The position numbers were made by a program, and so were the translations under genes. A stretch of 64,000 nt of DNA from Coleophoma eucalyptorum (Eukaryota > Ascomycota > Leotiomycetes > Helotiales > Dermateaceae): contig JALRME010000033.1 of assembly GCA_026120035.1 (NCBI GenBank), positions 124,001 to 188,000 of the forward strand, in the 5' to 3' direction. Below the pieces are notes generated by a model. The model did not search any database. It was given only the letters and a program-made list of their open reading frames with translations, and was not told the DNA's origin. Positions 1 to 11,870 of this stretch are shown in pieces (position 1 is the stretch's first letter; each line of letters begins with the position of its first letter).

Positions 1-37
1 TGGTATAACATTGGCAGTAGGACTTGTATTCATTCGT

Positions 38-2320
38 TCATGGATGCCCTGCCTCAAGAAAACCAATTTCATCAAGCTCGAAATTACCAGTGAGATCCCG
101 TAGCACTTCTTCCCAGTTCGTACCAACCTCAGTGCTTCCAGTGCTACTTAAGTTCAAATCTACTTGAGAACCGTTCATCGAATACTCTTGCATTGGATCA
201 CAGTTCCAAGCTGCGGATGGCCGCATTCCTACATCAGCGGTCTCACTGGAATTTTCATACATTTGGGCGAGCGGAGACGAGCTGTCAACCGTGCTGACGA
301 GACGAGCAAGGGTCTCCGCCCCTACTTCAGCCATCTTGCTAACCTCCGCGAGGGTTTGTAGACAAGTCAACGCATCCCGGGCTGCCTTCATACATTCGGC
401 CCGTGTCACGTTGCTTATGCCGACTCCTAGCAGATCTGTCTTCAAGGTGTGCGATCGGCCCTCCGCAAGATCTCCTGGGAAGCTTCTATCGGCACACAAA
501 CATATCAATGGCACAGCAGCCTCGAAGACTGGCACGATGATACCTGAATATCTCGTATGAGAGCCGCCCATCAGCTTGTGGAGATTGAAAACACCATCCA
601 GCAGTTTAAGCGCAGCTGCAGCCAAGGCCTTCTTATTGTGTAGTATTAGGACCTGCTTATATTCTGGAAGACGTTTGACCTGATCAGGTTTCTGAAGGAG
701 CGCCGGCCTGAAGTTCCAGCAGAGGAACTCATAGATGGCCATGTGTAGCATTTGCCGTTGCATAGGAAGCGTAGGAATACGCTCATCCCACTGCTTGTCT
801 GGCTGCTGTAGAGCAAAAATGGGCGGTATTGTTTGAATAAAAGTGCTGCAAAAGCTTTCATACTTCTCCTCTGCTGCTATCGCGTCATACTCGGAGCCTT
901 GAACTGAGCCGTGGCTTCTCCAGAATCGAGCGAGCTGAGCTCGAACAAAGCGCTCTGTGAAGACATCTGGAGCGTCGGCTCCGATATAAATATCAGGTAG
1001 GATATGCATTCGGGGCATGATGTCTGCGCTCAAGCCATCAGGCAAGAATGGTATGCGGTCGAGACGTTTCGACAAACAGCTGTTTACGAGAATTGGAATA
1101 CAGTCAAAAACGACGCGGCTCTCCGGATACAAGTTGGGGCACTCACCTGTCCCATATGTATAGATTGCAAAATGTCCGCCGTCTCATCTCCTTTTCAAGC
1201 TCATCTACACTGCTAGCCCAATTATTGGCATCGAGATGTAGGCCAATTTTTTGTGCCACACGGGTAGCACAGCTAAGCGTTTCCCAAAATGAATTCATTC
1301 GACCCCTACATACGGATCCAAGACCGGCGAAGACAATATGCTGCACGCGCATCAAGGAGCCTCGTGGATCCAGACGGGCACATATTGGTGCAAGCGCGTC
1401 GATAACTCCTTCGCAAGAGTTTCGGATATCTCCTAGAGCCACACCTTTAACGCTGTCCATAGTATAGGTGGGTGAAGGAAGGAATATCAAAGCATAGCAA
1501 CATATCCTCAGAAACAGAATAGCGAATTCAATATCGGCAACAGATGATAACCTCTCTAGACTCCACCATTTTTGATACTGCGCAAGAAACCAAGGCGGAT
1601 ATAGAAGTTGGTCTATCCTGGAGTAGGTGAAAAGTCAGTATCTTCAAAAGATCATCTGCAATAGCGAGCCGAACCAGTTGACTTCAGTCACGAAATATCT
1701 GACCAAGAAATCCAGTATCGGACGGCTCAACATAATGTCCAGCGCCTTGCGGACCTCTGCCGCGGTCTCATCTGATATGGCTATATCTTTAGCATCAGGG
1801 CTATCATCTTCGTGTACCAGCTGTTGATCATGACAAATTACTAAGCCGAGCTCTGAAATGACTCGGGGTCTCCCGCAAAGCCATGGATAACTTACCTTTC
1901 GCACAAGGGCCATGGTGTTGAATTCACTTTGCTCATAGTATCCAAAGACATCAGCCAGCGACGAAGACTCCGGCCTCTCTTGGGATGGCCCAGGTGTGAA
2001 CAATGCTAAAGAGGGATCAGAAGGTTCGTCTTGATTATGGTCATCGCCAGTCTGGATGTCATCGTCACGGCGCTTATTTGTCAGTGCTGGCAGACTAGGT
2101 GTCTGTGATTGAGAAGAATAGTATGCACATAGCTCTGGTTGTCGGCGCCGACTACACCTGTTGCACGGATACTGACGATCGCACTACGGCCGAAGCATAG
2201 TTAACAAAAAAGCACATAAGCACCAGAACAGGTATCTTGGCAGGTGATATATACCTTCTGTTTTCTTGTATAGCAAGGGATACATGAAGACACTTCGCGT
2301 TTACGCTTACCCGCCTGCAT
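38..2320 (-). CDS. Zn(II)2Cys6 fungal transcription factor
   Basis: Nuclear DNA-binding regulator; its target genes are unknown. The zinc cluster is split by the first intron: exon 1 ends in CIPCYTRKQK and exon 2 opens with CDRQYPCNRC, giving C-x2-C-x6-C-x5-C-x2-C-x8-C within residues 13-42. The middle region (for example VNWIDQLLYPPWFL, LYIWDSCLSKRLDRIPFLPD) is the fungal-TF middle homology region. My model has five exons: 2320-2255, 2183-1896, 1820-1675, 1617-1147 and 1079-38. They sum to 2013 nt, 670 residues. The ATG at 2320 is chosen because it directly precedes the basic/Cys segment. The intron at 1674 has a weak donor (GTTCGG) but restores the expected VNW-IDQLL junction. It is the leftmost gene and lies on the same strand as the next regulator. 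Family call is firm; exact exon ends are inferred. Confidence 0.88.
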
Positions 2321-2812
2321 CGTGATTTTGACGGTGTTATTGGAAGTGGGATCAACACCACCTTCGCCGCTCAAGACTTTACAAGCTAAGCTTCGTCCTT
2401 AAGATTGGCAATGGTAGTTATGCAAATTGAACTAGTTTGCACAGCTGAGATCATTTGGAGGAGACTGTGATGATATATTCATAGACACATTAATATTTAG
2501 GAGGTTAGTGTTTATCTTACTCGACGCCCATTCGGTACCTAGGCTTTCATGTGTAACAATCTTACGTAATATAATGCCTTATATTAAAGGCCTAATGTAC
2601 ACGTGATACTACTAAGTTCTGCTTATCTTACATAAAGACTAGCAGTTAGAGCTATATAGGTAGTGAGATATAGTAAGTAGAAAAGCATAGGTTGTATATA
2701 GTAGTTTGTGTTTTTATTTGGAATGCTATATGTACATATATATCTGTTCCTTTCTTACATGTTAATACCAGATACTTCATATCTTATTCATATGTATAGC
2801 TCTCGTTGTTCT
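2321..2812. other. Intergenic, AT-rich, no gene seen
   Basis: Upstream region of the Zn2Cys6 gene and downstream of the C2H2 gene. It has TA-rich stretches between about 2560 and 2790. I see no ORF, repeat or RNA gene that I can support. Confidence 0.5.
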
Positions 2813-5800
2813 CTACTTGTATTCTTCCTCCAGTCTTTGAGCATACAGCTCTAAACTCTCCCCCATTACATTAATAAAAGGCCATTGGACATTATTCTTG
2901 AAAAATCTTGCCCAGATTTTAACAACAGCAAGGCTAAGACCGTTGCAAACAGAAGGCAAAGGATGATGAGAACGATGTAGCGGGTTTTCGCTAGATTGCA
3001 TGCCTGTGGCATGATTGGCTGCAGTGACAGAGCGCATTGAGCTATTTTGCGACGCAGTATTGATAGTGCTCTCATGAGTGGCATAGTGAGAAGCATCATT
3101 GGTTTGGTTCGTATTAGCTCGCTCGGTGAATCGTTGATTTGAGGCTTGCTGGTCTTGAGTGCAACTTCGTGCTTGTTCAATTCCTTCAATATTGGTTCCA
3201 TGGTCGGCTTCGAGTTCTGGTTCGTTGTCTGATTCAATATCCATTGATTCATGGGCTTCGGAGACTATACAGCGAACCCAGTGGAGTATTCGGGCTTCAT
3301 TTTCTAATGGGAATTGCTTTAGCCAATGAATAAGAACATAGAGTGGAAAGGATGAAAACGGTAGCAAGAAAATAAGAACGACGGATTGATTCTTAACTGG
3401 GCTTTTCGAGGTGTACGTACCACTGACAGCAGTCCTCCCCCTTGACTCCGCAAGCGAGTGGAGCCACTTACTTAACAGAACCGCGCACTCTAAGCTTGCC
3501 AAAGAATGCCTCACGCTCCAGAAAAAAGCTTGGCTTCTCGCCACATAATCAACTCCAATTCGCACGGGGATACTAAGGGCATGTGCGGAATATAGTAAAG
3601 CTGGGATCAGGCGGTAACTTCGTTCGAGGGAGGGTGACTTGTGCAATGCCGCAGCTATGCTCACAGGATCGCGAGTTTCAAGACGCCGGTAAGGGCCAAG
3701 GTTAAGACAGGTCCGTACATATGCAAGCCCAAGAAGAGTACTAGAGGTGAAAGGAATAGGGCCATTCTCATTCTGTGGATCGAGACTAGACTCTGGCGCT
3801 TGTTGCCAGATGGAAGTCCAGGAGCGGAGTGCCCGCCTATATAATGAAGAATTAATTAGGGTTTTATCATTAAGCAGGACATTTGCAGTATCTGAAATCA
3901 GATGTGAAATTATAAGGAGAAGAGTCACTCACTCAAGTTTGTTCAGTTCATCAGTAGGCAGAGCCGCAGACTGGTCAAATATTGGCAAGGAAAGTTCTCG
4001 CACAAGATGGATTCTCTGAAGCAAACCGTGAAGAAGGAGATAATTCCCCAGTGGCGTAGGAATAGGCTCTACTGCTACCGTGCTTTCCGATTTCCGCAGC
4101 AATCTAGATAAGGCATCTTGGAAAAAAAGTTGTTTGTCCGGTGCAGCTCTCTGAGCGGCCTCCCATTGAGCGGGACTCGAGGCGGTCCATTCCTTTGTGG
4201 ATGAGGGCAAGCGCAGGTGAATTTCACTGCTTCGCAATACTGGGTAGATGTTGTAAGCAACACTATGCATATGAAGAAAGGAGAATGCGATCAGTTTCGT
4301 GCGCCTCTCCGATTCGTCCTCTGCCCAGTGCTGCCATGAGAGGGAGGAAGCCAAATCCTCATCCGAATCGTCTCTCAGGCCCGTATCCCGAAGCCTTCGC
4401 ACAAGCAGGCCCTGCAGGATAAATGCTTCTCGAAGCATGGTTTTATGCTCCCAGGTCGCGTAGCCCATCAGAGCAAGTAGAGTACGAATGATGTCCATCT
4501 GTGTCCTTCGCGAATTCCTGGAAGAGGGTTCGTTGGGAGCATTCTGTCCAAGTGGATGGGGATAATATGATGATGGCTGTTGTGCCCCTGAGCTGGAAAT
4601 GATACTCTCAGTATCCACGTTGGAAATGTGTTCTTCTCGTCGTATGCGCTCCAAAACTATCGTTTTCGCCGTCCTAAAAAGCTTCTCTCCATTCATATGC
4701 TCAAACCTATACTGTGCACCAATAGTTGCAAGAGCAAGGATCACCTCTGGAGCATGATCGTTGATTCGTAAGGTCGGAACATGTATAAAGGGGAGATGTG
4801 AGTGAAATCCTTCAAAGTAAGAGGTCAAGTATCGTGTTAAGGTATATCTGGAAGGCACTTTGAAACGAGGGATTAAGTGGCGGAAAGACTCCAGTGAATC
4901 AACCAAAAAATTTCGCTGTTTTTCTGTGATTTTATAGGGAGATGAGCTCGCCCTTGCTTCGTAAGGACCTGTCAAGAATATCTGGGTTAGCGGTGATCCG
5001 TTTTCTGGGTCGGCCCTGTGTAGCCATTCGATAGATATGTGATGGCTTTGACAAACGGCATAGGAGTAGCAGCAGCCGGATTTCTAAATCCTACATACCA
5101 CAATTATTATTGATCGTATCCAAACTCTGATCGCCAGGAGGGGCTGATGGTAACCATGACCGGAAAGGTGTGTCGGGCCGGGATTCATCATCTCGTGAAT
5201 TGTGCCGCCGGTCTCTCGAAGCTTGTGCCTCATCTAAGTCTTTGGCTCCAGCGTCATCAGGTTCATCCCACTGGTCTTCCTCTATTGGTGTCCATTCCGC
5301 TGGTAAGCCAATGCCGTCCAGAAAGTTGGTGAAATCTTGAAAATGATTGAACTCAACAGGGAAGTAATTAAGTTGAGGTTCTGGGGAATTGTCAGTGAGG
5401 GGACCAACAGGAAGTACACCCAGCTCTCCCTTAGCAGGCTACTCACGAATCTCTTGGTACTCAGGAGGAAATAGTAGTTGAGATTGCTGCTGTTCTCGCA
5501 GGCTCATCACATCATCGGCTGGTTCTGAAATCACGTTGCATTCGCCGACACCGGTGCCGATGCGATCGGTATTGAAGTTCGCATTTTGTTGTAACGTAGG
5601 CCAATGATGGATATTCGGGGTATCAGAAGTCACATTCACTGGAGGAGCTCGAGTTGGCGAACTTCTCATTTCGAGGTAGGAAGCGTCGTCAGGCCGAGCC
5701 TGGGAGGTTTCTGCTGACCGAATTGGGTCAAAGCAAGGAAAATTGGAATCCTGTTGTGTTTCGGTATCACGATCCACCGACGTGGTGTTCGTGGAACCGC

Positions 5801-6072
5801 CTTGGTCATCAGCATGGGAAATGCGTTCATGACGCCTCAGAAGGTCTCGTCGGGTAAAGGCCTGACCGCAATGGCAAGCAAAGGGCTTTTCCCTCGTATC
5901 TAAAAGTGGAGGGTAAGTGAGGTTGCTTCCAAGACTGCGTCAATCCAGAATGATACTCACGAGTTCGGATATGTCGAGTCAGATGTTCGGCGCGCCTGAA
6001 GGTTCGATAACACAGGCGACAGGCATGTTTCCTGACCCCACCGGCATGCTGATACGTCCCCGGATTCTGCAT
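2813..6072 (-). CDS. C2H2 zinc-finger / fungal-specific domain transcription factor
   Basis: DNA-binding regulator with two N-terminal C2H2 fingers followed by a fungal transcription-factor domain. Finger 1 is CRLCYRTFRRAEHLTRHIRTH, with its last His split by an intron; finger 2 runs CHCGQAFTRRDLLRRHERISH. A short acidic motif (FTNFLDGIGLPAEW) and the conserved LPSRYTLTRYLTSYFEGFHSHLPFIHVP-type region follow, as in other C2H2/fungal-TF hybrids. Exons: 6072-5961, 5899-5447, 5380-5099, 4968-3933 and 3836-2813, 968 residues. The 130-nt intron 5098-4969 is less certain. An optional in-frame 111-nt intron near 3427-3317 would remove a hydrophobic stretch of 37 residues. It is divergent from the SDR gene and shares a motif-rich promoter with it, so it is a good candidate regulator of the catabolic genes to its right. 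Confidence 0.87.
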
Positions 6073-6889
6073 TGATGATAATTGGAGGCGCGCGATGCCA
6101 AGGGCCGTTGGCAATCAACGCTGGAGTTAGCTGCCCCAATTGGAGATTATAGACTTCCGCATGGCATCTTCTGTGCTGCGCTGATCTGAACTCAGCGAAG
6201 AGAAAGTGAGAGGTGGTGGGGGAGGGGGATCCAGAAATTTGGGGTAGGGTCGTGCTCGAATAAAGAGAGATTTCTCTGGTGCTCGCTTGCCCCTCGCTAT
6301 TTCTGCCCAGGTTTACCGCATTCCGATAAGTTTGCTCCAATTTGCCCCTCATGGTAAATCAAACCTACCCCAACGACCGATAAGCTCCAAGACTAACCCA
6401 TCAAAGTAAGTTTCCCCTACTCCAACTCCGATATGCTCCAAATTACGGAGAATCGTACCAGTCTTGATCTTATCCTATATCATATATACCCTACCTCCGT
6501 TTTGATATGCTCCAAATTACCAATCTCGACAAGTAATGCGATAAGGATCGTGGCTGCCACTTCCGCAAAGCCACCGTCGATCAGTAGCCGAAGCTGACTT
6601 GCATCTGTAGTTAGTTGGAGCTATTCAACAATCAACAATCGATATCATTTCATACCCTTTCATATCATATCAGAGTGTGACTGAAACTTAACTTGCCTTA
6701 ACATCTGATTTTGTGTGGTCTTCGTCTCCAGTCCGACTATTGCAGATACCCTTTACCTCCAATTTCAACCCCGCGATCAAAGAACTGTTCAACTCAATCT
6801 CGACGCATATCCACAAAATCTCCAGTTTCTCCAGTGGCATACACTATTCAAAAGTCGATCATATAACACAGTTGAGGCAATCTATTTTG
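6073..6889. promoter_or_regulatory. Divergent promoter between C2H2 regulator and SDR, with four repeated GATA-type motifs
   Basis: Shared upstream region of two divergent genes. A motif close to CCGATAWGCTCCAA occurs at about 6323-6349, 6377-6390, 6428-6448 and 6504-6521, often preceded by CCCTAC-like and CCAAC-like stretches. The first two copies contain CGATAAG, which fits HGATAR, the site class bound by AreA/NIT2 nitrogen GATA factors. CT-rich pyrimidine stretches precede the SDR ATG. Seen directly: the repeated motif. Inferred: its regulatory role. Confidence 0.5.
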
Positions 6890-7820
6890 ATGGCTGCAAC
6901 AAGACTGTTTCCTGGTGTCGCCCTGATCACTGGTGCCGCAGGAACCGGTAAGGAGATGTCCCTCCCCGTTGCAGTCGGTGCCCATGCTAACATGAATCCT
7001 TCAGGCATTGGCGCTGCCGTCGCTAAAGCATTTGCCAGCGCTGGGTGCGAGAGGATCGCGATTACCGACCTTAATGAATCGCAGCTCCTCCAGACGAGAA
7101 AGGCGATTGAATCTGCGCACCCCAAAGCGCGGGTGCTCTCCAAAGCCGGCAACATTATGGATGGGACGTTCATCGACTCCTTCATGGCGTCGCTGCGAAC
7201 GGAATTCGGCCGCGTGGACTATGCCGTTAACTGCGCGGGCGTGCTGGGCGACAATAAGCGATCAACCGAGACTACTCCCGAGCAATTCGACCACGTCAAC
7301 AATATCAATTATCGCGGCTGCTGGCTCTCATCGAGGGCACAGCTGCTGCTGATGTTGCAACAGGAGCCCTTGCCCAGCCATGACTCCGATCGACCAGTGC
7401 AGCGTGGATCTATTGTTAACATTGCCAGCCAGCTCGGTATAGTTGGAAGGCCGACTGCCCGTACGTGTCCCCAAATAAACCCGCAGTTTTGAAAATGTTA
7501 TGGGCTTGTTCTGACTGTTACTAGCATCCTACTGTGGCTCTAAAGCGGCCGTCATTGCCATGACACGGTCAGATGCCATTGACTACTCCGCCGACAACAT
7601 TCGAGTGAATTGTATCTGTCCGGGTGTCATTGAGACGCCCATGACAACACATAATGAGGAAATTATCAAAAGGCTTCGACCAGCAATAGATATTGCTCCA
7701 ATGAAAAGAATGGGCAAGGCAAGTGAGATTGCTGACGCTGCATTATTCTTATGTTCGACGAAAGCCTCGTTTGTTCAAGGCCACGCGATGGTCGTTGATG
7801 GTGGTTATGTCATTAATTAA
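6890..7820 (+). CDS. Short-chain dehydrogenase/reductase (classical SDR)
   Basis: Cytosolic NAD(P)-dependent oxidoreductase; the substrate is unknown. Joined across introns 6948-7004 and 7461-7524 it is 269 residues, normal for the family. The cofactor loop TGAAGTGIG (14-22) is rebuilt by the first intron. Asp41 at the end of the second strand (AITDLN) favours NAD(H). NCAG is at 95-98, the catalytic Ser at about 161 (GSIVNIAS), and YCGSK gives Tyr174 and Lys178. The C-terminus ends with PGVIETPM and VVDGGYVIN, typical of this family. The ATG at 6890 is preferred because an in-frame upstream stretch from 6713 shows no conserved features and is probably 5' leader. It is divergent from the C2H2 regulator and convergent with the amidase; likely a member of the same catabolic set. 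Confidence 0.93.
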
Positions 7821-7980
7821 TTAAAACTTCTACAATAATAAATGCCCTTTTTATCTATCATCTCTAATTTTCCTTGACTCTTAAGAGGTTTATATCATGA
7901 AAAAAAATAAAGCAACAAGTGAGGAATTACATAGACGATCCAACGGCAATACTTTTTAAATTTGATATCCTGCATTATGT

Positions 7981-9725
7981 TCATGAGGCCCTCGTCTTGG
8001 CCGATCTCTTCCCACTTGGCACAGATTCCCTTACCGATTCCCTCCAGTTGAAATTTGATTCCCACGCATAACCAGCTCGGAGAACTTTAGCGTCTTGCCA
8101 CAAACCACCAATAATTTGCATTCCAACTGGGAGCAGGACAGATGGATCGTCCTTGGCCGGAGCAAATCCTATGGGGATGGACATGGCGGGTTGCCCGGTA
8201 ACATCAAACGCGGAGGTATTGGTAGTGATACCCACACTCGGCTCGATCGCCTCCAACGGCCGGGCACCACGCTGACCATTCCTTGGTGCCACGATTGGGG
8301 TAGTTGGCGTGATCAGCACGTCGTATTCCTCAAACAGCTTCTCATAATCATCGCGAATCTGACGACCAATATTGCTAGCCTTGCTGTAAAGCCCTGGAAA
8401 CTGTTTCGAGACGTACAGGCTGTTGATGATGACATTTTTGGTCGCTGGGAAACATCGCTGGAAGCTTTCAGATGTCCAGGGGAGTCTCGCTTGTTCGAAT
8501 TCTGTCAAGTACAACCCCCGTCGACCAGATGCATTTCCTAACAGGTTGAGACCTCCAGCTACGCGTTGTTGGACTGTCCAGATATAAGGCCCCAGCTTAT
8601 GACTAGGCACGGAGACTTCCTCTACCGTAGCACCAAGGTTACGAAATTTGTTCGCAGCAGACAAAACTGCTTGCTTCACTGCTGCATCTACTGATGGGTT
8701 TTCGAATCCTTCTGTGAGAATTCCGACTTTGAACCCCGTTAAATTGGCTGCTTGAGGGGTCAAAGACGTGGCAAATGTTGATGTTCCATGGTTGGGGCTC
8801 CCGAGTGACCGGTCATCTATGCCATCATAACCACTGATTGCGTCCAAACAAGCTGCCACTTCCATAACGGTTCGAGCCAAAGGACCAACGTGATCATTAA
8901 CCGCATCACCACTGGTAATCCCCGTAAAAGGAACCAATCCATGCGTAGGTTTGAGTCCAACACCTAGTATCATAAGTCAGACTACCGATAATTCATCAGC
9001 AATAAGATGAATTTAAACTCACATCCACAGAAAGCTGCCGGAACTCTAATACTGCCGCCTTGATCAGCGCCAATGGTAATATCCACAATCTCAGCGCTAA
9101 CCAAAGCAGCGCCCCCCGATGTGCTGCCTCCAGCCGAATATCCGGGGGCGAAGGGATTCTCCACCGTGCCCTGAGCACTGGTAAAAGAAGAAACCGAATT
9201 GCAGAAGTTCTCGCAGGTGGAAGTTCCCACAATATTTGCCCCAGCGTCAAGAACTCGGGTCACGACAGTCGCATCGGTGGTTGGGGTCCAGGATGGAATC
9301 ACATCGGTGCCAAGCAGTTGGGGCACGCCGGCCACACATACAACATCCTTCAACGAGATCGTCTTGCCCGAGAGTATGCCACCGTCCTGATTCCCCTGTA
9401 TGTGAAATTTGTGTGCCCATGCATGTCCGAAAACTTGTTCATTCTTCGACGGTCGGTGGATATTGATCCGGGGATATCGTGATGTATTGGCCTTGGGTTG
9501 GTAATCTGGTAGCTGTGAAACTACTTCGGCACACTCATGGAAGGCTGCGAGGAGTTTGTGAAAGTCTGCTGCATCGCCGGAGTCAACTTCAATGTCGATG
9601 CCTTTGAGAAGCGACTGTACGTCCCCATCCTTCACAGGATTGTTACTGAAATGGGATGAGTGACTTTATAAAACTACATAGACTTCATGTACTTACGGAG
9701 AGAGTGAGGTAAATGGGACCGACAT
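7981..9725 (-). CDS. Amidase (amidase-signature family), first copy
   Basis: Hydrolyses a carboxamide to acid and ammonia; the substrate is unknown. Exons 9725-9697, 9645-9023 and 8963-7981 give 544 residues. The Ser-cisSer-Lys triad is visible: Lys109 (ISLKD), Ser186 in GGSTSGG and nucleophile Ser208 in GADQGGSIRVPAAFCG, followed by VGLKPTHGLVPFTG. Fungal relatives carry the same YPRxNxHRPS N-terminal motif. Its neighbours are an SDR on one side and an alcohol dehydrogenase plus a NodB-fold putative cyclic imide hydrolase on the other. A half-amide produced by imide ring opening would be a natural substrate, but that is inference from context. No signal peptide is seen, so it is probably cytosolic. 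Confidence 0.93.
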
Positions 9726-10163
9726 TTTGGATAGGAAAATTAATCACGTAGTATAGAATCCGTGAAGATGATGAATAAGGTGATTAATTTTGAGATTAAT
9801 ATTTGAAAGAATTGGAGAAAGGCACGAGTGAAAGAGCATGAGTCTACTTAGCATACGTACTTACCTCCAAGAACACTAATAGCTCCATGTCAACATCAAA
9901 GCTATCGCGTAAATTGCTATGAGTAAAGGATCCAGTTACAAGAACCATGCATTGTTTTGTTCTGTACTCCACCCACAAGGGGGGGGAGTCGGTTGGAGCA
10001 GCTACTCCACCGGTCGGATAAGGAAATTTGGGGTTGGGGACTAGACTAGCTCGCCGAAGGGATAGCGTACTCCGTACAGATGCTCGATATGGTTTAACAA
10101 GGCATTACGATTCATGTACTAGTGACATTAAATAAGCATATCGTGTTATTGATTTTATTAAGA
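9726..10163. promoter_or_regulatory. Upstream region of first amidase
   Basis: This holds the amidase promoter and the 3' flank of the alcohol dehydrogenase. A run of eight G is at about 9979-9986. Next to it is a near-palindrome, GGAGCAGCTACTCC (about 9995-10008), and the stretch to about 10040 (CTACTCCACC, then GGATAAG) resembles the CTACTCCAAC-CCGATATG module of the SDR promoter. The similarity is visible by eye but imperfect. Confidence 0.35.
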
Positions 10164-11380
10164 CTAGATTTTTACTACCAGCCGGCCTTTAAAGTCGCTC
10201 TGCTGATATCGCTGAACTATATCTGGTACTTCATCTAGACTAACCGAAGTGATATGAGACTTGATATCATGTTGGCTGACAACCTTCAGCATCTCTTCAA
10301 CCAGGTCTCTACCCGCAACATAAGCCCCCTTAATAACGAGCTCTCGGAAAACCATGAGCGCTGAGTCGAATTGCCACTTCTCTGTTGGTAAGCCAAGAGG
10401 AATAAGGACCCCACCAGTCTTGAGTAATCCAAGACTCCATGAAGTTGCGGCTATAGAGTCTGTACAAACAATAACTGCACCGAGACCTACGCCATTGGTG
10501 AAATTCACGACGCTCGCAGTTGCATCTTCTGCGGAAGAGTCAACAATGAGATCCGGTCTGAGGCTTTCAGAAATTTCGGCAGCCAGTTGTCGGCTTGTTG
10601 CGCGGTTATCAAGTGCCACTGTGCGATAGCCAAGAGCCTTGGAGAACTGCAGACCCAAATGTCCTAGTCCCCCAATCCCGACAATACCAACTGTATCCTC
10701 CGCATGCAAGCTTGGCAGTGCCTTACATAGGGCACCCCACACTGTGGCCTGGAAATTTGGGTCAGTGTTGATCTCCAGACAAGGATGGTGGACATACCCC
10801 AGCACACATAAGAGGCGCTCCTTGCTCAAAGGAGATTGACGACGGCAGAGCAACGGTCGTTTGGGAATCAGCAACCATGTACTCCGCAAATGCACCATCG
10901 TGTCTAAACCCCGCTGCCTCGCGATTCTCGCAGAACCTCGGGTCCGTCCTACCGCATGTTCGAAGCGTTGATGTACAACCGACACATTTTGCGCAGGCGT
11001 GCTTGAAGTTTAAAACACCCACCCGGTCGCCCAGCTTGAATCGGTCGGTCACCTTGCAGCCAACTTGAACTACAATACCTACAGGTTCATGGGAAGGTAT
11101 CATGGGAAGTGGGGCAGGAAATTGACCCTGGAGGACTTGCAAGTCGGAATGGCAAAATCCTGCAGCATATACTTTAACAAGAAGATCATCTTCGCCAATC
11201 TTGGGAACGTTCACTGTGTTCAGCGTATACGGTTGATTATACTATAAACTTGTGAGTGAAATGTCAACTCATCATTACGATGTGCGGTAAAATGGCCTTT
11301 CTTGTACATACTTCAACAATTTGAGCTGCTCTCATCTGCTTTGGAATAGTATGAGAAACTGTGCCAGTTGTGGTTGACAT
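10164..11380 (-). CDS. Zinc-dependent alcohol dehydrogenase (MDR family)
   Basis: NAD-dependent interconversion of an alcohol and an aldehyde or ketone in the cytosol. Exons 11380-11312, 11241-10798 and 10748-10164 encode 365 residues, a usual length. Catalytic-zinc ligands Cys53-His54 (GFCHSD) and His74-Glu75 (SHEPVG) are present. The structural-zinc lobe reads CAKCVGCTSTLRTC, one residue shorter between the third and fourth Cys than the common x7 spacing. The Rossmann motif GIGGLGHLG is followed by an Asp (VALDNRA), favouring NAD. The start is set by the ATG at 11380; the first intron (11311-11242) joins QIVE to YNQPYTL. It is divergent from the NodB-fold hydrolase, with a 490-nt shared promoter containing palindromes. 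Confidence 0.93.
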
Positions 11381-11870
11381 TTTTGCTGTTCTGACTGAAC
11401 CTTGACACCGTAAGTCTGTTATATTGAAAATGCTGATTGATTGTCGAGATGTGTTGCTAGCACCCTTAGATAAGACCTATTGCAGTGATCCTAGATATGT
11501 GCCAATCACTCCTGTCGCTTCTCCGCCAAGAATTTATGCTGCGGTTATCGAATAAGTACGACCCCAAAAAACTGGGTCGCAAACGGTAACGTGGATTAAC
11601 CTTGAAAAAGTACCCGACCGATACAGCGGGGCTATTGAAAACGATAGCCGGTAAAGTCAATTGTGTAATAACTTATGTAAACGACGTGCGGCCACAACAT
11701 TTGGTTTGTGTATTTATGACATTGGTCCGAGGTCTAGAAATACCATGAAGATACGCCCATGCAAGGCACCTGGTCAATACTTTATAACGAAATCCTCATC
11801 TCTCAATCTTCGACTCTACAACTTCTCTGAATTGCACCGTATTCTGTGATACTCTGGATTTATTCTCAAC
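11381..11870. promoter_or_regulatory. Divergent promoter with two inverted repeats (ADH / NodB-fold hydrolase)
   Basis: Two inverted repeats are visible: CGACCC (11559-11564) with GGGTCG (11574-11579), and GGCTAT (11630-11635) with ATAGCC (11644-11649). HGATAR-type sites (AGATAAG near 11467, TTATCG near 11545, CGATAG near 11643) are also present. Such palindromes are typical of dimeric zinc-cluster or other fungal activators; no specific factor can be named. Confidence 0.4.
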
